DNA of 16,738 nt from Campylobacterales bacterium (GCA_027067015.1 JAMOMS010000052.1:1-16738), one strand, 5' to 3'. Counted from the first letter of the stretch, positions 1-7,107 are shown. Notes: generated by a model from the letters alone, not told the origin. Translations and numbers: made by a program.

Positions 1-113
1 GGCTTTATATGAGCAAGATTATCGTCGAAGAGCACTGCGGCGGCACCTTGACGGTGCGCAATATGGAGGCGGGGGCCTGTTTTACCATCGAGATTCCTCT
101 AGAGAGCCGTTAA
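1..113 (+). CDS. Sensor histidine kinase, C-terminal end (partial)
   Basis: The first 113 bases encode the last 36 or so residues of a protein that enters from the left edge (codons in frame from base 3, stop TAA at 111-113). The residues read LYMSKIIVEEHCGG, then a short strand and GACFTIEIPL. This matches the end of a histidine kinase ATPase domain: the G2 box (G-L-x-M-S/A-K), the helix in which the active fold continues, the glycine turn, and the final strand of the form G-T-x-F-x-I-x-L-P. The sensor part and the phosphoacceptor histidine lie outside the window, so the signal sensed cannot be stated. It is followed by about 100 bp with no gene before nifS and is probably a separate transcription unit. 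Confidence 0.72.
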   Translation, partial: LYMSKIIVEEHCGGTLTVRNMEAGACFTIEIPLESR

Positions 114-133
114 GCTATTGATTTTATTTATTC

Positions 134-158
134 AGGGCACTTTAAAGAGAGTTGCCCT
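134..158. repeat. Inverted repeat after the kinase gene, possible weak terminator
   Basis: AGGGCA (134-139) is complementary to TGCCCT (153-158) with a 13-base loop. The loop holds a small palindrome, CTTTAAAG (140-147). It lies 20 bases after the kinase stop codon, where a terminator would be expected, but no run of T follows, so it may instead be a protein site. The right arm is immediately followed by TAATAT (158-163), a possible -10 box for nifS. Confidence 0.3.
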
Positions 159-160
159 AA

Positions 161-213
161 TATGCTCCTGATTAATTCGGACAAATATTGTCCTATTTGA
201 AAGCGGGAGCATA
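161..213. promoter_or_regulatory. Nested palindromes in the nifS leader, likely operator or RNA fold
   Basis: Two perfect inverted repeats sit one inside the other. The outer one is TATGCTCC (161-168) with GGAGCATA (206-213). The inner one is GGACAA-ATA-TTGTCC (179-193). The right outer arm contains the GGGAG ribosome-binding sequence of nifS, so in RNA the outer stem would hide it. The inner 15-bp dyad has the size and symmetry of a dimeric regulator site. Fe-S assembly genes are often controlled by Rrf2-type repressors such as IscR, but this motif is not one I recognise as a known IscR site, so the regulator is inference. Confidence 0.5.
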
Positions 214-214
214 G

Positions 215-1405
<1,191 letters not shown>

Positions 1406-1406
1406 C

Positions 1407-2390
1407 ATGGCCAAGAGCGATTTGATCGGCGGCAGTATCTGGGAAGAGTACAGCCAGAAAGTCCAGGATCTGATGAACAACCCCCGCAACCAGGGGGAGC
1501 TGACCGAAGAGGACGCCAAGCGCCTGGGCGGTGAGCTGATCGTGGCCGATTTTGGCGCCGAGAGTTGCGGCGACGCGGTGCGGCTTTACTGGATTGTCGA
1601 TCCCAAGACCGATAAGATTCTGGATGCCAAATTTAAAAGTTTCGGTTGCGGCACCGCCATTGCCAGCAGTGACACGATGGTGGAGCTTTGCAAGGGCAAA
1701 ACGGTGGACGAGGCGGTCAAGATTACCAATATCGACGTCGAAAAGGCGATGCGCGACGAGCCGGATACCCCCGCCGTACCGCCCCAGAAGATGCACTGTT
1801 CGGTGATGGCGTACGATGTGATCAAAAAGGCGGCGTCACTCTATAAGGGCGTGGATATGGAGAGTTTTGAGGAGGAGATCATTGTGTGCGAATGCGCCCG
1901 GGTGAGCCTGAGCACCATCAAAGAGGTGATCAAACTCAACGACCTCAAAACCGTCGAAGAGATTACCGACTATACCAAAGCGGGGGCGTTTTGTAAAAGC
2001 TGTATCCGCCCCGGCGGCCATGAGGAGCGCGAATACTACCTGGTCGATATTTTGGAGCAGACCCGCAAAGAGATGGAAGAAGAGAAACTCAAAGAGCAGG
2101 CCGACAAACAGGCAAGCGGCGAAGAGGTACCCTTTAAAGAGATGACGATGGTGCAAAAGATCAAGGCCATTGATAAGGTGATCGATGAGAATATCCGCCA
2201 GTACCTGATTATGGACGGGGGGAATATGGAGATTTTGGATGTCAAAGAGAACGGCGAGTATACCGATGTCTACATTCGGTATCTGGGCGCGTGTAGCGGG
2301 TGCGCCAGCTCTTCAACCGGCACGCTCTACGCCATTGAGTCGACGCTGAAACAAAAACTCGACCCCAACATCCGCGTTCTGCCTATCTGA
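1407..2390 (+). CDS. nifU: Fe-S cluster scaffold protein NifU (three-domain)
   Basis: The scaffold on which Fe-S clusters are built from sulfur supplied by NifS and then passed to apoproteins. It has 327 residues and all three classical NifU parts. The IscU-like N-terminal domain carries three cluster cysteines (Cys54 in AESCGD, Cys81 in FGCGTA, Cys131 in MHCS). The central BFD-like domain has the permanent [2Fe-2S] ligands Cys161, Cys163, Cys196 and Cys199. The C-terminal NifU domain has the CxxC pair Cys296 and Cys299 in GACSGCAS. A charged linker (about 213-245, rich in E and K) separates parts two and three. AAGGAG lies just upstream of the ATG and inside the end of nifS. A strong terminator follows at once, so nifS-nifU forms a two-gene unit. 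No key residue is missing. Confidence 0.95.
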   Translation: MAKSDLIGGSIWEEYSQKVQDLMNNPRNQGELTEEDAKRLGGELIVADFGAESCGDAVRLYWIVDPKTDKILDAKFKSFGCGTAIASSDTMVELCKGKTVDEAVKITNIDVEKAMRDEPDTPAVPPQKMHCSVMAYDVIKKAASLYKGVDMESFEEEIIVCECARVSLSTIKEVIKLNDLKTVEEITDYTKAGAFCKSCIRPGGHEEREYYLVDILEQTRKEMEEEKLKEQADKQASGEEVPFKEMTMVQKIKAIDKVIDENIRQYLIMDGGNMEILDVKENGEYTDVYIRYLGACSGCASSSTGTLYAIESTLKQKLDPNIRVLPI

Positions 2391-2395
2391 CTTTC

Positions 2396-2419
2396 GCCGG
2401 CCTGTCCGGCCGGCTTTTT
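2396..2419 (+). terminator. Rho-independent terminator of nifS-nifU
   Basis: A perfect 7-bp G+C stem, GCCGGCC (2396-2402) with GGCCGGC (2408-2414), and a TGTCC loop are followed at once by five T (2415-2419). It begins five bases after the nifU stop codon. The last two T of the tract are part of the TAA stop codon of the convergent YceI-like gene. On the minus strand no T-run follows, so it works mainly for nifU. Confidence 0.9.
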
Positions 2420-2969
2420 AACGACACTTCTGCTCTAACTCCATCTCAAATGTTAAAGTAACATCCTGCCATGTTTTGCCCTCGTGCGGTTTTCTGCACG
2501 CGTCGGTCAGGGAGCGAAGGGCGGGGAGCATACCGAAATCGGCCAGGTCAATAACCCCTTGGGCCGTGATCAATTCGCCGTCACGTTTTAGGCGCATGGG
2601 GACGCGTCGGGTCGTGTCGTGCATGGTGATCTCCACGTCGGCCAGTTTGTCGGTAACGGAGAGTATTTGCGCCTCGATGGTGTCAACTCCCTGCGCTTGG
2701 AAGAAGTATTTGACAATTTTGGCGTCTCTGGCGCGGTTTTTGGTGCTGACGCTTTCGGTGTCAATCAGCATACGCGCGCCCCGCAATAGGGCGTCCATCT
2801 TTTCTTGGGGTTTGGCCGAGAGGCGTATGGCGTCAAAGCTTCCCTTCACGCCGATTTTGAGCGGGGTTTTATACGCTTCCCAGCCGACGGAAAAGTCTTT
2901 GACGCGCCAGCGGCACGTCTGGGCGCCAAACAGCGCGGCGGCTAAAATGAGCGGTAAGAAAAATCGCAT
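2418..2969 (-). CDS. YceI-like secreted protein
   Basis: Probably a small periplasmic lipid-binding beta-barrel of the YceI family; the ligand is not known from sequence. The reading frame can be extended to base 3122, but the first ATG with a good ribosome site (AGGGAG, about 5 bases upstream) is at 2969 and gives 183 residues beginning with a signal peptide: MRFF, a hydrophobic stretch LPLILAAALF, then GA-Q near residue 17. The longer version would place this signal inside the protein and overlap the upstream gene. The mature part shows VGWEAYKTPLKIGVKGSFD (28-46) and, near the end, EGKTWQDVTLTFEMEL (163-178), both typical of YceI proteins in Campylobacterota. Three cysteines (19, 158, 182) could form a disulfide. 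It lies 34 bp after the CiaB-like gene, on the same strand. Confidence 0.72.
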   Translation of the reverse strand: MRFFLPLILAAALFGAQTCRWRVKDFSVGWEAYKTPLKIGVKGSFDAIRLSAKPQEKMDALLRGARMLIDTESVSTKNRARDAKIVKYFFQAQGVDTIEAQILSVTDKLADVEITMHDTTRRVPMRLKRDGELITAQGVIDLADFGMLPALRSLTDACRKPHEGKTWQDVTLTFEMELEQKCR

Positions 2970-2994
2970 GGAACACTCCCTGTTGAAATATGTT

Positions 2995-3000
2995 ATTGTA
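2995..3000 (-). promoter_or_regulatory. Possible -10 box for the YceI-like gene
   Basis: The minus strand reads TACAAT in the 34-bp gap between the CiaB-like gene and the YceI-like gene, about 25 bases before the ATG. No convincing -35 box is seen, and read-through from the upstream gene is equally possible. Confidence 0.25.
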
Positions 3001-3003
3001 CCA

Positions 3004-4866
3004 TTATGCCTCAAACGGCATGGTCTCCTGGCCGATGGTTTGGTATCGGGCCCAGTAGTGATCGACAAAGGCGCGCACCCTATCGTTGACGGCGTGCCAG
3101 ATGCCGTTTTGTTTCCGTACATAGGTATCCAGGTAGAGCGTGGCGTCCTCTTTGGGCAGGTAAAAGTCGTGCACGAGCCGAATGTAGCGGGCCTCGTAGA
3201 GCGTTTTGGCCCGTCGGTAGGCCGTTTCGTCCAGGTTTATGAACAGTCGTTCGTTCTCAAAAGCCAGCACGCCCGCCTCGAAGAGAATATCCAGATGCAA
3301 AAGCCCCTCGACATAGTAGGGCTCCACCTCGCCCGTCTCGCGCCAGCTCATCAATCCTACGGCCCTGGCGACGGTATCGCGCAAAATCTCCTCTTTGATC
3401 GCTTCCTCTTCGTGGGAAAAAAAGGCCATCAGGCCGCCCACGGTGGCTTTGAATTCTTCGACGTTTTTATAGTTACCCGTGGCGTTCATTTTCACTTCCG
3501 TATCATCATCCACCCAAAGAATGTGGCCGTATTCGTGGCCGACGGTGGTGATTTCATAAACCTTGTGCCAAAGCTCGGGCGCTTCGTCCATGACTTTTCG
3601 GCTGTGGCGCACGAAGTCGTCTCCCAGAATCTCGCGGGCCAGCCGCATGACGGGACGGGCCTTTTTGGCCTCCAGCACATTGTCGGCGAAGGCGAAGATC
3701 TTTTTGCCAAGCTCTCGGCTCACTTCCGTGTCGTTGGGAACCACCTGCGCCGAGAAGAGCCCCTGAAATTCCGCCCCGTAAAAAAGGGCCGGCACGCCGA
3801 TATAAAGCTGGGTGCGTGCCACCTGCTCGGCGCAATTTCTTTGTAGCTTCATGGCCTCTTGGCCGAAGGTTTTAGCCAGCGCTTCGCTCATGGTAATGAT
3901 TTGGGAGGGGATGCGGGTCTTTTGCATCCGTTTGGGTGAGGCGATACGCACGTCCCACTCCAGCGCCACCGCTTTGCGGTAGTGGTCTTCGTAGTACTCC
4001 AGCGGGTGGCCGATCTGGACGGGGACGGTGATCGCCATCCATTTGCGATCCACCTCGGCCCACTTTTCGATCAGCCCCTCGATTTGCGTATGCCCAAAGG
4101 CGCCAATCAGTGCGTCCAGGTAGGCCAGCCACGCCTCTTTTTGGCCAAAGACCTCATCCTCCATCCCCGCCAGCACGCCCCGCATATTCTCCAGTTTGTT
4201 TAAAACCTCCATCACTTCCATGCGGAACGCTTTGGCGTAGGGGACGCTTTTGAAACCCTTTTTGCTCTTTTTGAGCACCGAGTAGCACCGATCCCCCGCG
4301 CAACCGGGTCGGCGCTCGTCCAGCAGGTTTTCGCACTCCAGCATCTCGTAGATTTTCTGCTCGTCGCCCTCAAAAAGCTCGTAAAGCTCCCGGTTGACGC
4401 CGTGGATGATGTGGGCGGTCCAGGCGCTTTGCCACCTGCTCATGGCTTCGCCCACCCGGTGGGCCTCTTTGAGAATCTCACGGTAAAAGGGAGTAAGTAA
4501 CGCCTCCTCCTCAATCCACTCCAGCAGTGCCATATGACGTTTGAGGTAAAAATCGGCCACCATCTTGTAGGCGGTCTCTTTGGCTTCGATGATCTCCTTT
4601 TCGTTAAATCCCTCTTTTTGCAAAACCTGGCTTAGGGCGTCGTCTCTAAGGCCGATAAGGCGCGTCAATGCCGCCATACGGGTATCGGGCGTCTCGGGCA
4701 GGCCCAGCCTGCGCAAAAAGTCGCCCACCCAGGCTTCCGCCTCCGCGTGGCCGCTGTCCAGCAGGTCGTAGTAGCTCCCCAGCGCCTTTTGGCGGCGTAA
4801 AATTTCGTCGTAGACTCTTTGAAGGTCTTCCATGAAGATGTCGCGGTAGAGGTTTTCGTTTTGCAT
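3004..4866 (-). CDS. ciaB: CiaB-like protein with an HEXXH zinc-peptidase motif
   Basis: This 620-residue protein resembles the CiaB family of Campylobacterota (about 610 residues), recognisable from SVPYAKAF (207-214), WAEVDRKWM (269-277) and HPLEYYEDHYRKAVALEWD (287-305). CiaB of Campylobacter jejuni was described as an invasion antigen, yet this genome looks free-living, so a general role is likelier. The sequence shows HEYGH at 444-448, followed by NVEEFKATVGG (468-478), which offers a glutamate as third ligand about 22 residues downstream. This is the layout of a gluzincin-type zinc metallopeptidase. No signal peptide or membrane segment is present, so it is probably cytoplasmic. The start at 4866 has only a weak ribosome site (GGAT); Met12 is an alternative. 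Homology to CiaB is from memory of the family, and peptidase activity is inferred from the motif. Confidence 0.75.
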   Translation of the reverse strand: MQNENLYRDIFMEDLQRVYDEILRRQKALGSYYDLLDSGHAEAEAWVGDFLRRLGLPETPDTRMAALTRLIGLRDDALSQVLQKEGFNEKEIIEAKETAYKMVADFYLKRHMALLEWIEEEALLTPFYREILKEAHRVGEAMSRWQSAWTAHIIHGVNRELYELFEGDEQKIYEMLECENLLDERRPGCAGDRCYSVLKKSKKGFKSVPYAKAFRMEVMEVLNKLENMRGVLAGMEDEVFGQKEAWLAYLDALIGAFGHTQIEGLIEKWAEVDRKWMAITVPVQIGHPLEYYEDHYRKAVALEWDVRIASPKRMQKTRIPSQIITMSEALAKTFGQEAMKLQRNCAEQVARTQLYIGVPALFYGAEFQGLFSAQVVPNDTEVSRELGKKIFAFADNVLEAKKARPVMRLAREILGDDFVRHSRKVMDEAPELWHKVYEITTVGHEYGHILWVDDDTEVKMNATGNYKNVEEFKATVGGLMAFFSHEEEAIKEEILRDTVARAVGLMSWRETGEVEPYYVEGLLHLDILFEAGVLAFENERLFINLDETAYRRAKTLYEARYIRLVHDFYLPKEDATLYLDTYVRKQNGIWHAVNDRVRAFVDHYWARYQTIGQETMPFEA

Positions 4867-4888
4867 CTTTTATCCGTTTTTTTATAAT
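4861..4888 (+). promoter_or_regulatory. Strong forward promoter divergent from the CiaB-like gene
   Basis: TTGCAT (4861-4866), a 16-base spacer and a perfect TATAAT (4883-4888) form a good sigma-70 promoter on the + strand. The expected start, seven bases after the -10 box, is G4895, exactly the first base of the long inverted repeat. The -35 box lies over the ATG of the CiaB-like gene. No conventional gene lies downstream on this strand before 5776, so the promoter most likely drives a small RNA or small peptide. The minus-strand reading of the same A+T-rich patch (ATTATA) may serve the CiaB-like gene. Confidence 0.55.
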
Positions 4889-4894
4889 TTTAGT

Positions 4895-4968
4895 GGATCA
4901 ACATAAACCTTCGTATGGTTGAAGGGGTGACAAGGCCGGCAAGGGTGGCTCCCGAGCCGGCTTTTTTT
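4895..4968 (+). ncRNA. Candidate small RNA (promoter to terminator, about 74 nt)
   Basis: From the predicted start at 4895 the transcript would have about 37 bases with little internal pairing, then a hairpin and seven T (4962-4968). The free 5' part is complementary, in three blocks, to the sequence just downstream on the same strand: GGATCAACATAA (4895-4906) with 5012-5023; CCTTCGTATGGTT (4908-4920) with 4981-4993, with one G-U pair; and GGGGTGAC (4924-4931) with 4971-4978, with one G-U pair. The downstream partner carries a strong AAGGAGGG ribosome site (4990-4997). If transcription stops at 4968, a free RNA complementary to that site would result; if it reads through, the same bases fold back on it in cis. 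No known RNA family is recognised. Confidence 0.42.
4935..4968 (+). terminator. Terminator-like hairpin inside the 4895-5023 palindrome
   Basis: GCCGGC (4935-4940) pairs with GCCGGC (4956-4961), and within it GGG (4943-4945) pairs with CCC (4951-4953) around a TGGCT loop, with a small AA/GA internal loop. Seven T follow at 4962-4968. This is a clear Rho-independent terminator for + strand transcription. On the minus strand it lacks a T-run and is only a hairpin. Confidence 0.8.
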
Positions 4969-4988
4969 ATGTCGCCCCAAAACCGTAC

Positions 4989-5098
4989 GAAGGAGGGCGA
5001 TATGTGATGGCTTATGTTGATCCTGCTGTTGCTTTGCATCGTCGCGGTGCGAGCGAACTAGCCTTCGCAGGCGGGCGTCGGCCCGTCCGCCCTCCTTC
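4989..5098. repeat. Second inverted repeat, competing with the first
   Basis: GAAGGAGGGCG (4989-4999) is perfectly complementary to CGCCCTCCTTC (5088-5098), 11 of 11. Between them lie three small hairpins: TCGC-GGT-GCGA (5042-5052), GCGAA-CTAGCC-TTCGC (5053-5068), and GGCGGGC-GTCG-GCCCGTC (5070-5087, one G-U pair). Bases 4989-4993 also belong to the arm at 4981-4993 of the first repeat, so the two long folds exclude each other. The right arm reads CCTCCTT, an anti-Shine-Dalgarno match to the left arm. Confidence 0.7.
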
Positions 5099-5119
5099 CT
5101 TGTTTTCTATACCCCGTTT

Positions 5120-5710
5120 TCACATGAGCATATTGATGATCGGTTTGGCCAGGCTTAACGCTTTGGAACGGTGCGACAACTCCCGCTTGATTTTCGGATC
5201 AAGCTCTCCCAGGGTCTGGTCGTAGCCTTCGGGTATAAAAATCGGGTCATACCCGAAACCGTCGTCGCCCCTTGGCGTGTCAATGATTTGACCGTGCATC
5301 CAGCCGTGGACGACATATTCGCCTTTTTTGCCGACAACGGCCACGGCGGCGGTGTAGAAGGCCGGCGTGGCGGAAAATCCCGTCTCTTTAAGTTTGCGAA
5401 CCAGTTTTTCCAGGTTTTGGCGATCACTCGCGCCTTCTCCCGCGTAGCGGGCGCTATAAATACCGGGCTCGTTGTTTAGAAGCGGTACGCTGATGCCGCT
5501 GTCGTCGCTGACAACCACGGCGTTGTCGTCCTGAAGCGCCTCAAAGACCGTGCGGGCCTTGATCAGGGCGTTGTCAGCGAAGGTGTCGCCGTTTTCCTCA
5601 ATCTCCAGAGGGCCCAGCAGGTCGGTAAAGGGGATAACCTCCTCATGCGCAAAGAGCTCGCGGATCTCCCTTACTTTACCCTTGTTTGAAGTGGCCAGAA
5701 TAATTCGCAT
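5120..5710 (-). CDS. rdgB: dITP/XTP pyrophosphatase RdgB (HAM1 family)
   Basis: A house-cleaning enzyme that hydrolyses non-canonical purine triphosphates (dITP, ITP, XTP) to the monophosphate and pyrophosphate, keeping deaminated bases out of DNA and RNA. It has 196 residues, the usual length. The N-terminus ILATSNKGK holds the nucleotide-binding T/S-N-x-K motif (7-10). Other family motifs are [14 protein letters not shown] (39-52), VSDDSGI (67-73, with the metal and catalytic aspartates), GIYSARYAG (83-91), GFGYDPIF (151-158) and SHRSKAL (179-185), the base-recognition loop. The start at 5710 has a modest ribosome site (AAGG about 11 bases upstream). It is divergent from the MFS gene and lies upstream of, and on the same strand as, the CiaB-like gene, with the structured 253-bp region between. 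Confidence 0.95.
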   Translation of the reverse strand: MRIILATSNKGKVREIRELFAHEEVIPFTDLLGPLEIEENGDTFADNALIKARTVFEALQDDNAVVVSDDSGISVPLLNNEPGIYSARYAGEGASDRQNLEKLVRKLKETGFSATPAFYTAAVAVVGKKGEYVVHGWMHGQIIDTPRGDDGFGYDPIFIPEGYDQTLGELDPKIKRELSHRSKALSLAKPIINMLM

Positions 5711-5739
5711 TCGTTTTCAACCTTTTTTATCATAAGGAG

Positions 5740-5745
5740 TATAAT
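5740..5745 (+). promoter_or_regulatory. -10 box for the MFS transporter gene
   Basis: A perfect TATAAT lies 30 bases before the ATG at 5776. A poor -35 candidate, TTCAAC, lies at 5716-5721 with an 18-base spacer. Transcription would start near 5752, leaving a 24-base leader with the AAGGGG ribosome site (5765-5770). The same bases overlap the start of a possible 11-codon leader frame, described under findings. Confidence 0.5.
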
Positions 5746-5775
5746 GTTGAGAAAATTTTACCATAAGGGGTTCTC

Positions 5776-7107
5776 ATGAAAGAGATTTTCCGCAAAGTTC
5801 TGCCCCTGAGCCTGATTGTGGCGTTACGCTTTTTCGGGCTCTTTATCGTCCTTTCGGTGTTGTCGCAGTACGCGCTTGGCCTGCCCGGCGGTACCGCGTT
5901 TCTGGCCGGGGTGGCCGTGGGCGGTTACGCCCTGACCCAGGCGGTTTTGCAGGTGCCTTTCGGGGTTTTGAGTGACCGGATCGGGCGTAAAAAGACCCTG
6001 CTGGTCGGTCTGCTGATCTTTGCTGTCGGTTCCGCGGTGGCGGCGTCGGCCGATACCATCTGGGTACTGCTGTTGGGACGCTTTTTGCAAGGCGCGGGCG
6101 CCATCGGTTCGGTGGTGACGGCGATGATCGCCGACCAGGTGCGCGAGGATGAGCGGGCCCACGCCATGGCGGTGATGGGGATGACCATTGCCATGAGTTT
6201 CGCCGCGGCGATGATCATCGGCCCCATCGTAGGCGGTCTTTGGAGCGTAAGCGCGCTCTTTTGGTTGACCGCTGTATTGGCGCTGGCGGCGCTGGCCATT
6301 CTCTTTACCGCCGTGCCCGAACCGCCCAAGATCGTGCATAGCTACACCGAGGAGGAGGCGAAGATCAAGCACGTCTTCAAAGACAAAGACCTGGTGCGTA
6401 TGTACATTACCTTTCTCTTTCACAGCTCCACCATGGCCATTGCCTTTTTCCTCATTCCCATCGTCATGAAACAGAAATTCGGCATGGGGCCCCAGGAGTA
6501 TTGGAAAATCTACCTTCCCGCCGTGATTTTCGGTATTGTGGCCATGGGGCCCGCGGCGGTATTTGGCGAAAAGTACGGCAAGGGTAAGGAGGTCTTTTTG
6601 GCTTCTATCGCCTTTATCGCTGTCAGCTTCGCCCTGATGGGCTGGAGCTCCAGCGTGCTATGGTTTGGCGTGGGGGCGACTTTCTTCTTTATCGGCTTTA
6701 ATATGTTTGAGCCGCTTTTGCAAAGCTTTGTGAGCAAGTTCGCCAAAGTGCACCAAAAGGGGGCGGCGCTGGGCGTGGCCAACACCTTTGCTTATGTGGG
6801 TATCTTTATGGGCGGCGCTGTGGGCGGCTGGCTCTATCAGACCTGGGGAGAGGCCGGGGTGGCGATACTGGTGATCGCCGTCTGCTTCTTCTGGGCGCTT
6901 TGGATCTTTACCATGCGAAGCCCCAGCGTGCGGGAGAACCTCTTTTTACCCTACGCCGAGTATGACAAAAGCAAGATGGATGGACTCAAAATGGTCAACG
7001 GCGTGACCGACTTTTACATGAACGAAACCGAAGAGATCATTGTGGTGAAGTTTGATAATGAGGTGGTGGACGCCGAAACCATCAAGACCTTTTTGGCCCG
7101 CCGCTGA
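5776..7107 (+). CDS. MFS transporter, YajR-like with C-terminal cytosolic domain
   Basis: A 443-residue inner-membrane transporter of the major facilitator superfamily with about 12 membrane segments in two halves, linked by a charged cytosolic loop near residues 183-207. Motif A is clear after the second segment: GVLSDRIGRKK (63-73). GANTFAY-like and GG-rich helices recur in the second half (ALGVANTFAYVGIFMGGAVGG, 331-351, in which the first 20 residues form one segment). After the last segment (ending about 380) comes a soluble tail of roughly 60 residues with an alternating strand pattern, TEEIIVVKFDNEVVDAETIKTFL (418-440, overlapping). This layout matches E. coli YajR, an MFS exporter with a ferredoxin-like YAM domain. 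The substrate is unknown; drug or metabolite efflux is a guess. Its 3' end overlaps the convergent GGDEF gene by 26 bp. Confidence 0.85.
   Translation: MKEIFRKVLPLSLIVALRFFGLFIVLSVLSQYALGLPGGTAFLAGVAVGGYALTQAVLQVPFGVLSDRIGRKKTLLVGLLIFAVGSAVAASADTIWVLLLGRFLQGAGAIGSVVTAMIADQVREDERAHAMAVMGMTIAMSFAAAMIIGPIVGGLWSVSALFWLTAVLALAALAILFTAVPEPPKIVHSYTEEEAKIKHVFKDKDLVRMYITFLFHSSTMAIAFFLIPIVMKQKFGMGPQEYWKIYLPAVIFGIVAMGPAAVFGEKYGKGKEVFLASIAFIAVSFALMGWSSSVLWFGVGATFFFIGFNMFEPLLQSFVSKFAKVHQKGAALGVANTFAYVGIFMGGAVGGWLYQTWGEAGVAILVIAVCFFWALWIFTMRSPSVRENLFLPYAEYDKSKMDGLKMVNGVTDFYMNETEEIIVVKFDNEVVDAETIKTFLARR

Larger units (their letters stand above)
4895..5023. repeat. 129-bp nested inverted repeat
   Basis: Three pairs of arms are stacked outward from the central hairpin. 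GGGGTGAC (4924-4931) pairs with GTCGCCCC (4971-4978). CCTTCGTATGGTT (4908-4920) pairs with AACCGTACGAAGG (4981-4993). GGATCAACATAA (4895-4906) pairs with TTATGTTGATCC (5012-5023), 12 of 12. The only mismatches inside the arms are two that would be G-U pairs in RNA, which suggests selection for RNA pairing. The outer arms are separated from the middle arms by 1 base on the left and 18 on the right. No target-site duplication is evident at the flanks. Confidence 0.85.

Noticed and set aside
1836-2156. Minus-strand open frames opposite nifS and nifU (also 440-838, 893-1519, 1386-1796)
   Set aside because: They are shadows of nifS and nifU, with Cys- and His-rich or low-complexity composition and no ribosome sites.
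2970-3122. Longer 234-residue version of the YceI-like protein
   Set aside because: It would place a signal peptide 51 residues inside the protein and overlap the CiaB-like gene. The ATG at 2969 has a good ribosome site.
2476-3846. A 456-codon open frame on the + strand, opposite the YceI-like and CiaB-like genes
   Set aside because: It lies antisense to two well-supported genes, its composition is not protein-like (runs such as FRRMGTRRVV), and no family is recognisable. Long antisense frames are common in G+C-richer genes.
4895-5023. Integron attC site
   Set aside because: The end sequences GATCAAC and GTTGATC resemble the attC boxes (RYYYAAC and GTTRRRY) but break the consensus, the arms are far too fully paired, and no integrase or cassette lies nearby.
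4895-5098. MITE or insertion-sequence remnant
   Set aside because: Inverted repeats are present, but no target-site duplication is seen, no second copy occurs in the window, and the promoter-terminator arrangement fits an RNA locus better. It is not excluded without a genome-wide copy search.
4895-5098. Known structured RNA (4.5S, 6S, tmRNA, RNase P, common riboswitches)
   Set aside because: None of the conserved cores I know, such as the 4.5S GGAAGGAAGC-type loop, is present, and the size and fold differ.
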